A stretch of 64,000 nt of DNA from Talinum fruticosum. Its lineage: Eukaryota; Streptophyta; Magnoliopsida; Caryophyllales; Talinaceae. Made by a program: the position numbers and the translations under genes. The stretch is taken from NCBI GenBank assembly GCA_021018815.1, contig JAITYX010000084.1, positions 2,108,001 to 2,172,000 of the forward strand, in the 5' to 3' direction. This document shows, one piece after another, positions 55,171 through 64,000 of this stretch. Each line of letters opens with the position of its first letter. Positions within the stretch are counted from its first letter, which is position 1. The notes beneath the pieces are model-generated. The model was not told the origin of the DNA. It saw nothing but the letters and a program-made list of their open reading frames with translations, and did not search any database.

Positions 55171-56427
55171 GAAGATGTGCCGGACTCCTTGTAGATGCGT
55201 TCTAACCTTTGGAGCTTAGATTCCGAAGATACTCAATTACGATAAACTTCCCTATATTCTGCAGTCCAAAGGATGAGGCTTAGGACCATATAAAAGAATA
55301 CCACTCTTGGGAGGAAGGGACTTAACCGAAAGACCCGAAGAGACACAACATACTTTTATTTGGATCCACATAAAGAATGCAACAAAAATGAAGTGCATGT
55401 GATGCCTTATGACTTAGTTTTATGATTTAGCTAATGCATAACTCATGAATGATTGATCCTTAGTAGAAGGTGCTTTTAGTTTGGCTAGATGAAATATGAT
55501 AATGCACTTCCCTATGTGTTGGAATTAATTTGTTTCAACTAAAATGTAATACAAAATGCAAAATGGACTCACCTAATTTGAAATGAATATTTTTTTTTTG
55601 GCAAGTTGAAAATGCAAAATAGACTCATCTAATTTGAGATGAATTTATTTTTGGCTAAATGACAATGCAAAGTGGACTCACCTAATTTGAAATGAATTTA
55701 TTTTAGCAAAATGAAAATGCAAAATGGTGATGTAGATAAATACCAAGGCCAAAAACAATTTAGAAATCGAATTACTAAAAGGAAAGATGGGACCTTACTA
55801 GGAGCCTTCTGGACCAACCGGCGGTGACTACCTAGGCCACTTAAAGAAAGTTTCAGTATGACTCAAAAGTGCAATTAATGGACCGACCTAAGAGAAAGAG
55901 GTAGTTTGACTTTTGAGTAAATGCACATAAAAGACCGACCTTAAAAAGTTTTAAGGTATTTTATTTGCACCCATGCAAGCATAGGATTAAATCCAAAACA
56001 AACACACTCATTCAAGCATGCAAATGAAGGCAAAGGGGACCACCTAATAGTCAAAAAGATCTATGGCCAAAAAGGTTTAGACTAGGTAGGATACATGGTG
56101 ACTCGTTTTTCGAGGATTTAGTCTTCTATGTGAGACACGACAAGAAAAAATGCCAAAATCATTGGTCCCTCTTGGTAAACCAAGAAGGCGTGCTATGAGG
56201 GAAGAGGTACCACCTCCGTTGGTAATCAAGCTTAGTTGGGCCCGACTGGAATGCAATAGGAGCCTCTTACCAAAAGTGTTAACAAGGGGTAAAATATATT
56301 TGTCATATGGTCAAATAACGATAATAAACTATGTTCAAAGGTTGCTAAAACGGAGGATGCCTAATGCAAACACATCATTTAAACACACTACTCCAATTTT
56401 TAAGTTTCACCTCATAATAAGTGATTT
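55171..56427. other. Gypsy M leader between PBS and gag
   Basis: No protein-coding evidence in about 1.26 kb. Contains a three-unit tandem repeat (55551-55731) and pieces with GGACCGACCTAAG (55880-55945) that also occur near 63830-63950. The remainder is AT-rich and unrecognised. Confidence 0.55.
55551..55731. repeat. About 60-bp tandem repeat, 3 units, in gypsy M leader
   Basis: Units share AATGCAAAATGGACTCAC, CTAATTTGAAATGAAT and TTATTTTTGGC(A/T)AA. The second reads CTCATCTAATTTGAGATG. A fourth partial unit (AAAATGCAAAATGG) ends at about 55731. Confidence 0.85.
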
Positions 56428-56445
56428 GTCTCGTAGCGGAGTCGC
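56428..56445 (-). other. Primer binding site of gypsy M
   Basis: Minus strand TTGCGACTCCGCTACGAGAC resembles the TGGCGACTCCGCTGGGGAC-type PBS known from Tat-like plant gypsy elements, with changes at the end. The LTR end is placed just before it (about 56446), but the exact boundary is uncertain by several bases. Confidence 0.55.
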
Positions 56446-58173
56446 AACTCGTAGGAATCACAGCCTACGGCTCCCACGGGACCGGACGTAAATTGATTAA
56501 CGTTTTATTAATTATTTTATTTTAAAAATTTTATTTAGAATTATCGGGATGGTATTTCTTAATTGAACAAAGTAAATTAAATTTAGAACGTTAAATTTGT
56601 CGTAAGGCTTTAGGGCTAGATTAGTGTAAAAACACTAATCCGGACCGAAGCCATGACCACTACCCACTCGGTGCTGGCCGAAGCCAGCACTTGGGGGTCG
56701 AGGGCACCGGCCACCGGTCACGGCCAAAGGAATCAGCCGCCTTTGGCCTGGTAGCTACGTTCGAAGTCCAAACTTATTTACCTACAGTTAGAACAACCAA
56801 GATGCAATTTGAATAGAAATAAAGCCAAAAAAGAGGAGTCGCTAGTAAGTTATTTTAGGAAAGAAAAACTAACAAAAACAAAAATGAAAAATTTCTCTTT
56901 CGATCTTAGTATGGGAAAACTAAGACGAAAAAGGCTAAAATGACTCCACCGGTCTTAGAATTGAGAATCGGATTCGGGGCGAGGGTAGAAACGTAGGGAA
57001 AACCCTTCCGTTTCGCCCGTCCAAAGAAGACCATTATCGCTTTCAGTAGTGAATTAAAATAACGTACTAAACACAAGCACACGTAATGCTAAACAAAATT
57101 AAAAGTAACCAAAACCATGAACGAAAGCAATAAAAGAAAAGCGGTAAAGAAAATAAAAGTAAGAAAGAAAAGAAAGCGAGAAATGAAACCGATGCCCTTA
57201 GGTTGTCCCACTCGCTGATTTGGATCTCCGTACTAGATCTCTTCCGAGTTTTGAGAAGGTGAGTTTGTAGGGAATAAGAAAGATCAGGTGAATGAATGTC
57301 AAGAGATCGAGAATAACAGAATGTTCGTGAGCACTTAACAAGGATTCGGCAACGGCATGTAGTAATAAGAGTGTTACTTTTTAGTAGAGTAATGTGTTTA
57401 GGAGAAGGTCGTTCGAACTGTTTTGGCAAGTGTGGCGCATAGGCTGAAGTCGTCATTGAAATAAGAGTCAAGGCTCTCTATTTATGAGGAAAGATCTAGG
57501 TCAAAAATGACCTAGGGTTGCTCTCGGCCAGCCGTCCAACGCTAAGTAGTAAAAACTAGGCCAAAACCGAAGTGATAAGATCGGATAGAAAAGGATAAAA
57601 TCGGATAGAATTCCGCTCGGGGCACCAGCCACCGGGAATGCCTAGGGTTTTGTACCCTAGTGTGCTGAATAGGGAGTCTCCGACCAAAACGTAGTGTTTC
57701 ACTTAAACAATTCAAGTCGGGCGCCAGTCATACAACGTCGTCTTGAGGGAGAAGCTCCTAGTCTCGAGCGGATTGTCTTGGAGCTTAAACGCAGCATTTT
57801 TATGCTCGAGATCATGAAATGCAGCGTCTAACACTCGTCTTCGGGTCTTCGACTCCATGTCTAATTGGACAAAATTGAAATGTAGAATTCTAAGCCTAGA
57901 TTTTCCCGATACGCAAGACTTGGACTCCGTTGTCTTTGGAGGCTTGGCCCCATCTTAGACCGTTAGAAAGAAAAAGGGATTTTTGGACCGACCTAAGGAA
58001 AAAGGCTATTTATTCGGTGTTGGGGTTCTCTCGTGGTTTATCGGCTTCGGTTGCACCAATCAAACTCGGTTCATGATCCAAGTCCTTAAACAAGACTCGG
58101 GATTTCATCAATGGGCCAACAATAAATTACGGAATTAAAGGAGATAAGGGACGACACTTTTTCGGTGTCTACA
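56446..58173 (-). repeat. Gypsy M 5' LTR
   Basis: On the minus strand starts TGTAGACACCGAAAAAGTG at 58173 and ends near 56446 by the PBS, about 1.73 kb. The TATA box is at 57479-57487 (TATAAATAGAGAGCC on minus). U3 (57540-58173) matches 345-1030 of the left remnant. U5 and beyond match 49173-49680. It contains a CCGGTGGTCGG/GGCCGG-rich patch (56640-56740). Confidence 0.8.
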
Positions 58174-59282
58174 CAGTTGCAGCAAGTTCGTGTAGTACTC
58201 GTTCCATGAATCGACTAGACTATATCCGTTAGGCTTGTACCACGACAATGGTGGTACACAATCCATGTAGAGGATATCCTATACCCAGCCCATTTGCTAC
58301 ATAACACGATCATGTTGTATTCGAATCCCAACAATCGCATGCATGGATACCTTATGGAATGCATCCTAAATTGAGGCATATGCCAAAGCTTAATATACCA
58401 AATCACGGTAGGGGTTACATCCAACCACGCCTTCGACCCAGTGGTAGATCACTCGATCGCGCTGCATGACAAGGCCTCCGACGCAATTAGGACACCAAGT
58501 ATGCGTCGGTCCTTGCGAGTTCTAACACTAACCCTAGGTGCTCAATTAGCTAGATCCGCACATCACATATGCAAAAGATTAGATAAACAATATATCCTTC
58601 ATGGCCTAGCTAATTGTAGTTCTCGACCTAATAGGAGTGAAAAAAAAATCGGGGTTAGTCAGCACCATGTGTCGTCATCCGCACATCACCATTGGGGTTC
58701 ACATGACTGGTTCGAGTCCTTAGTTACCTGCAGTAGAAGGGGGCTGTCGGTGAAGTTTTTATTCGGTTTCATCCAAATTCAATTTTATCCTATGAATGTT
58801 TCTACAAGGATTATTGAGGTGAGGGAGTGATAGTCCCCTAGCTACTCTACCCATTCGAGTAGTGCGGTAGGCGTCGTATCCCTATGGCCTTCCACCGGCA
58901 GAAGCTATCCACCGGGCACATAATGATAGCCCGACGCTTCCGGATGCTCACTGGCCCTCACCCGTATATGAGACGAAAGTCCAAGTAGTAGGTTTGCCAG
59001 GTTTACCTCGTCCTTAATTAAAATCAACTCTAGATCCCTTTTGCTCAATCCCAAGCAACTACCTATGGGTTCCCACCATTTTAGTTGATGACAGGGAACG
59101 ACAAGCTTTGTTCAGCGGTGATTGTTGAGCCTAGTACAAGCATCGAATTCCTCGGGAGCAAGCATAACTCTTTATCTCCAAATTTGAAAACATGTGTTCG
59201 GGGATCCTAGTAGGAGACCACATCCCTTAGAAGCGTGCAATGGATCTTCATCTGTCTAACGCTAAATAATGTGTTCACTGCA
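58174..59282. other. Unrecognised sequence
   Basis: About 1.1 kb bounded by the gypsy M LTR start and a hAT-like terminus. The longest frame (58441-58830, plus) has no recognisable domain. No repeat, RNA gene or TE motif was identified. It may be the least disturbed host sequence in the window or a very old TE. Confidence 0.4.
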
Positions 59283-60315
59283 TAGACCTGTCAATTCAGG
59301 CGAGCAGGATAAATACAAATCGGGTGTATTCGGATTCGAGTAAAATAAGGGTCGGGTGTATTTTAGGTTCGGGTAAAATACGGGCGGTCGTATATCGGGT
59401 GTATTTTGGCTTGACTGCTAAACTCATTTAAAGAAGGCCAATGATGGGGTTGAATAATAATGACTTGTTATGTTAATGATTCATTTAAGGTTCCGATGTT
59501 TATTATACCTCTTCTAATATAATAAGGAGATTTATATGGATATTTACTGCATTTTAAAACAAATGAAGAAAGGGTTTACTTGGATAGGCTCAACCGACCC
59601 ATTTTATTCAAGTAGGAGAATTTTGACCTTGTTTGAACCCAACTCATTACCCATCCTAGGCATGATACTTCAATTACAACTAAAGCAATTTCAAATAAAT
59701 GAGAATTAGAGATTTATAATAAACTAAAATTTATTTTAATTAAAACATCAAAATTCTACATCATTATGGTAATATTATTTCTAAAAAACAAAAGTATATT
59801 ATTTAAGATGTGACTAGGTATATTTACCTAACTAAAAATACAACAGACATAACTTGCGTATTTTTAGTATTTTAATATATCACACCATTTGAATCCATAC
59901 ATATTTTATTGAAATTAACTATGTGTAATTTTTGTATATAATTTTTTATGAGAAACAAGTTGAGATATGAAATATTATTAGTGTTCGTTTGTAAAAATGA
60001 TTGCGATAAATATGTAATGTCCCTCCAAATCATGTGATATAATAAATAACCATAACTAAAAGAGTGATAAAATAAAAGGAAAATGATATAATGGTATAAA
60101 ATATTCAATCAATAATTGTTATTTTTATGGCCTTAACCCTAAGGGTCGAATGGGTTCGGGTCGAGTGTGACCCATTAAAATACTAGTTTTTCGGGTTCGA
60201 TATTTTTCTAGTTCGGGTCGAGAAAATCGTGTCCAAAACCCAAAACATTCTAGGTCAAGTCGGTTTTTCGAGTTCGGGTCGGGTTTCTAGGTCAAGTCGG
60301 TTTTTGCCAAGTCTA
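59283..60315. mobile_element. Probable non-autonomous hAT element, about 1.03 kb
   Basis: Left end TAGACCTGTCAA (59283-59294) and right end TTGCCAAGTCTA (60304-60315) are inverted with 10 of 12 matches. Sub-terminal arrays of GGGTCGGGTGTATTTT (59320-59410) and GGTTCGGGTCG (60140-60285) are typical of plant hAT families with TAGRGNTGTCAA ends. The interior is AT-rich with no transposase. The 8-bp flanks TCACTGCA and TATAACTA do not match, so the target duplication is decayed or the ends are misplaced. Confidence 0.55.
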
Positions 60316-62065
60316 TATAACTAATCCTACTTTTTCTACATTCTCTATATCGTGCATCCATCGAGTCAACTCAACCATGAAGTTCATTTTGGGAATGGAT
60401 ATGGAAATTTCTTGGAATCTGTGATCAATTTTGGGGAACTCCTGTTAAGTTCTCGGTTTTGTTCTCTTTAGAGATCGCTCCAGGGTTATTAATTGTGCTT
60501 TTTGGACTCCTAACCTTGATTTGTACCGCCACTCACGTCAAAACCTTTTGAGCCCGATCCATTGATCGATGTCGATCCGGTTGACTCGGTTTGCTAGCTC
60601 GCCTCGTGGCCAACATGTACAATTACACCACCTTATTATCTTCAACCCACTTCTTTGTAGTTTTTAGCCCAGGTTGCTCGAGACCATGCGTTTTACTTAT
60701 GATTTCCATTTCTCCTTTTTATTATTTTCATTTGGGGGGATGGGAGCTAGCGCTATTTTTGTCGAATATGGTCTTTGAATTTTTTACGTCATATAAATAA
60801 ATAAAGCATTTTAGATCGAGTTTTTGCATTCATCTTCTTGCATAGAGTCTAATCATAGTACAAAGTACATAAGTAATAATTAAAGCACCTTACCCGGTTG
60901 TAATCTCCTCGTGGTCTTCCGGAGTAACCGAATGAGGATGGACCATGGTCTATAGCGCATCCTTTGGAATGAAAGGTGGCCATGTGTTACAATTAATTTG
61001 GGGTGTAACCCGCTCACTAAGGTACCAACAGAAACCAAACGAGCCTTGCAAATGGGCCTTGTAAGAGAATCCATCTATCATTTAATGATAGTGAAGGAAA
61101 TTGACTTCGGGGCAAGGATAAAATTTGTCATACACCAAAACATCAAAATTTATCCCACAAGCATTAAGGCAAGGACATTAAGCTAGGTTAGTCGAGCAGA
61201 AGTGATCAGGTGCAGCCTAAAGCCGGCGCCAAGTTCACCACAACCCAAACCACGGTTCATACTAGACTGTGGGCTAGCGCGAATTAAGGGCTACAAAAGC
61301 TAATATTTTGGATCATACTAGTCTTAAATTAAAATTCCAAAGAAGCATACTGTGACCACTTTATTGATAGCAAGATGTAAATATGTAAGTCAAATTTCTT
61401 TTTGTTATGCAAGGTAGACCTTCATCCATGCTACTCGTTGTAAGAAATAACGGGTGAATCGTCACGCTTGGTGAAAATAAGGGAAAGTATTCATACAACC
61501 ACAGCTGGGAATTTCCCACACAAGTAAAATTTTTAAATCCATACAAAATAAACGTCAAAGGCTAAGAGGAATAGAGCATACCTCGATAATCCTCCATAGG
61601 TCGGACACGGGCATAAAACTATCCGAATCTTTTTCAGGAATAGCAGGGTAGGCACCTAGCATGTAAACCCCTTATCAAACAATTGTACATAGGCACACCC
61701 CAATTGAGGTCCTTTATTCGGGCTAAATCTATCAAATTGGCTAGGCAGTGAACATGGACCTTAGACCCTTAGTTAGAAAAGATAGACATACACAACATGA
61801 GAACAATCACAATACAAATTTGTTGTTGTGGGTTGTGTCGAGCCCACAACTTCGGCTTCAGTGAAAGCAGAAAGATGAATGGAATACTTAAAATAGTTGG
61901 TTGGGGAAATCGAAGAGCAACAAGCACCAAAGAGGTGCCGAAGATAATCTCGATTTTTGTACAAATTTATTTCCTATACTAAAGGTTAGACTAAGAAATT
62001 CAAACCTGTAAGGACGATAAAGTCTAAAGGAATGACGTTCATCTCCCCAAATGGGAGATAAAAAG
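60316..62065. other. Unrecognised sequence
   Basis: About 1.75 kb. Frames up to about 75 codons occur on both strands without a domain. I looked for exon-like, TE-like and RNA-like signals and could support none. The right end (AAAAG) is the insertion flank of the next LTR. Confidence 0.4.
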
Positions 62066-63715
62066 TGTTGGTGGTAGACACCAAAAATGTATCGTCCGTA
62101 TCTTTTTAGTTAAGTTATTTATTTCTATTAGCCTTGTAATGAAATTCGAGTCCCATTTGTGAACTCTACTCATGATCGAACCGAGAGCGAGGATGATGAA
62201 AGCAAGTGAACAATAAAAACCCATTAGCACCACAAAATCAACCCATGTTTTCTTGGACCGACCAACAACCTTTTATGTTGGCCGAACCAAGAGAAATTCG
62301 GACTCCTAACTAGGATCCGAACCAGCGCCAATCAGGATACGCTGGCATAAAAACAATGTTGCATTATTAGTAAGCGGCCAAACACGACATGTATCCCAAA
62401 ATGAAAGCGACATCGTTTTGGGCAAGGCGAATATCCGGTTTTTGCATTATCTAATTCTCGTATTTTCAAGCCCGGTTCTAGCTGGACCTAATGGCGCGAA
62501 TGTTTTTAGGGTTTCATTTTGACATAATTTTTCTATAAATTGAGGGCTTCCCCCTGCATTTGTCACACCCTTTTCAGTTGGAAAATCACCCTTATGCTAA
62601 AAATTTCTTTCCCTAACTTTCTCTCACCCTTAAGCTAAAACTTTCTTTCCCTAACTTTCTCTCGGGCTCTATTCTCTCCATCTCTCATGCACACTACTCA
62701 ACTCTCTAGTTCTCAATGTACGCAAAAGCCTTCTTTGCATCTCACTCGGAGCTTGTTTCCTTACTGTTACTGCTCTGAAATCCACCCGTGATGCAAGATT
62801 AATAGGTGGGTCAACTCGCGGGTGTCGATTTAGTTTACAAGTTTGTTTTTATAGTTTTACTTTAAGTTTTAGTTTCTAATCACTTTCTGTATTGTGGTTT
62901 GAAGTTATATCGCTTTTAGTTCCTCTCCGCCCGATGTAATTTTTATTTATTTCCACTTTCGTTTCTCGCTTTATTTATCGCTTTATTTATTGCTTTAGTT
63001 ATCACTTTCGCAGACATGTTGGGTGCTTCAATTCAGTAATTTGCATGTCATTTGCTTATTTGATTTAAAAATAATTTTAACTAACAATTTAGATTAGTAA
63101 AAGTCGTTTGTTGAAAAGGGGAAATGAAGAGCAACCCCCTTCATTTCGTACCTTCGAGTCCCAAATATAAGATCTTTGGTCACCGATGGAGTCTCTTTTG
63201 AAACCTTTTTTAGTTTTGTTTTGTTTTATTGAATTTACAAAAGTATTTTTTGTATTTTGTTAGTTTTTATTTCTTAAAACTTATGAATGACTCCTTGATT
63301 TTTGGCCTTTTGTTGTAAAAATTGCTTCTCGGTATTTCGTGCAAAGAGTAGAAATTTTGGGTCATTTTCACAACTCAAGTTATATGACCGAGACTCGCCT
63401 TCTCAATCTTAGCCATATAGCCGTAACCGAATTCATGTCGGTGCCAGTGCGCCAGCTGGCGCCAACCAGAAATTGGGCTTAGCTCCTGGCCAAAGCAGAT
63501 TTTACTATCTCGGGTCAATCGTGGTGTCAGCCGGCACCTATGAAATAGCATCCTGAAGACTTACCAAAAATTAATTTCAAAAATAAAAATCATTAATAAA
63601 AGTCGCCAATCAAACCTTCACCTGGAACTACTTCAAAAGTCTAATTCTAAAAACATCTTAATAAGAGACATACCTTAATTTCAAAATCAAAATCAAACTT
63701 TTAAAAGAAAAGAGA
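62066..63715 (+). repeat. 5' LTR of a gypsy element running off the right edge
   Basis: Starts TGTTGGTGGTAGACACC, close to the TGTAGACACC start of M. It has a TATA box CTATAAAT at 62533-62540, followed by GAGGGCTTCCCCCTGC, and CT-rich leader repeats (ACTTTCTTTCCCTAACTTTCTCTC at 62600-62665, quoted in part: TTTCCCTAACTTTCTC). The end is placed at 63715 because a PBS-like sequence follows. Its relation to M is only partial, so it is another subfamily. Confidence 0.6.
62533..62540 (+). promoter_or_regulatory. TATA box of the right-edge gypsy LTR
   Basis: TTCTATAAATTGAGGGC, about 467 bases into the LTR, comparable to about 690 bases in M. No CAAT box is clear. Confidence 0.55.
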
Positions 63716-63734
63716 GAGGCGACACTTCATGGGA
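63716..63734 (+). other. Primer binding site of the right-edge gypsy element
   Basis: AGGCGACACTTCATGGGAAA fits the TGGCGACTCC.CTGGGGA pattern of plant gypsy PBS sequences with several changes. The rest to 64000 is leader-like sequence with three GGACCAAC(C/T) copies and no coding. Confidence 0.5.
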
Positions 63735-64000
63735 AAACGCGATTTGCTTCCCTATGGGGACGAGTTTTACTTTCTACAAGGGCCACCTAGATTTTGCGTT
63801 GTTTATTTTTTATCGAGATGTGAGAAGAGGAATGGACCAACCTCTTAAAAGAACTCGACTCATAAAATGAAAATATGGACCAACCTAAAGGGAAGGAGGG
63901 AAAATTTAAAATTGGCTAAAATGCACATAAAGGACCAACTCAATGTTTTGTTATTATTTTTTTGTTTCACACCAACATAAGAATTATTAGGTCGATTGAA
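63735..64000 (+). other. Leader of the right-edge gypsy element
   Basis: AT-rich, no open frame of note. The GGACCAACCTAAAG and AAATGCACATAAAGGACC motifs resemble 55880-55945 in the leader of M, but on the same strand, although the two elements run in opposite directions. It is cut by the window edge. Confidence 0.45.

Larger units (their letters stand above)
49173..58173 (-). mobile_element. Ty3/gypsy element M, RT-deleted, with antisense PMD
   Basis: Minus-strand element. It has a 5' LTR (56446-58173), PBS, a leader, gag, protease, RNase H/integrase, an antisense PMD sequence and a 3' LTR remnant (49173-50065). The RT domain is missing between about 52455 and 52545. The 3' LTR has lost its U3 and its left end is disrupted by copia B. 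The gag and integrase blocks fit the Tat/Athila-type branch of gypsy (inference from motifs). Confidence 0.82.

Noticed and set aside
58441..58830. 129-codon plus-strand frame as a gene
   Set aside because: No recognisable motif, no promoter, and low-complexity His/Ser content. Kept as unrecognised sequence.

Overview
This window looks like gene-poor, AT-rich heterochromatin of a flowering plant. It is made almost entirely of decayed LTR retrotransposons, stacked inside and beside one another on both strands. I see no tRNA, rRNA, CRISPR array or operon, and no cellular gene that looks intact. Nearly every coding trace is broken by stops and frameshifts. The species cannot be told from the sequence.

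Left third (1-25.7 kb). Positions 1-3721 hold a minus-strand Ty3/gypsy remnant: an LTR, a polypurine tract, and a plus-strand (antisense) plant-mobile-domain (PMD) pseudogene with its own TATA box. Next comes a second piece of the same LTR, which is split by a 12-kb Ty1/copia element (A, 3722-15670) with a perfect CATCC target duplication. A itself carries a minus-strand solo LTR of its own family (G, 8709-10298, duplication CTTTC) and an unrelated probable solo LTR (F, 11895-13164). From 15889 to 25683 lies a plus-strand gypsy copy (J). Its RNase H is split by a solo LTR of the TGTAACACCCC type (I, 15933-23078, duplication TCTTA), which in turn carries a second solo LTR of that type (H, 16901-20167). 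A 12-unit, 27-bp minisatellite lies inside I.

Middle (25.7-49.2 kb). Four truncated copies of the same copia family are packed together: E (minus, 25684-32763), D (plus, 32764-39137), C (minus, 39138-42387) and B (plus, 42768-49172). E and D meet head to head. D's 3' LTR sits inside C's integrase, C's LTR contains an inverted block, and an orphan gypsy RT fragment separates C from B. The family has LTRs of about 1.5 kb starting TGAAGACTCGG and ending CAAACCTTCA, a PBS resembling initiator tRNA-Met, gag with a zinc knuckle and acidic tail, PR-INT-RT-RH in copia order, and an extra ORF between RNase H and the 3' LTR. That ORF resembles the 'putative plant transposon protein' domain and is preceded by an internal TATA box in both copies that keep the region.

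Right third (49.2-64 kb). A minus-strand gypsy element (M, 49173-58173) keeps both LTRs (the 3' one truncated), gag, protease, RNase H and integrase traces, and a second antisense PMD copy, but has lost its RT. Beyond it are about 1.1 kb without a recognised feature, a probable 1-kb non-autonomous hAT element (59283-60315), about 1.7 kb of unrecognised sequence, and the 5' LTR and primer site of another gypsy element running off the right edge.

The order of insertion can be read from target duplications: gypsy remnant and J first; then A in the gypsy LTR and I in J; then G and F in A, and H in I. The signals most worth a second look are the two extra transcription-unit-like modules: the antisense PMD ORF in gypsy and the post-pol ORF with an internal TATA box in copia.
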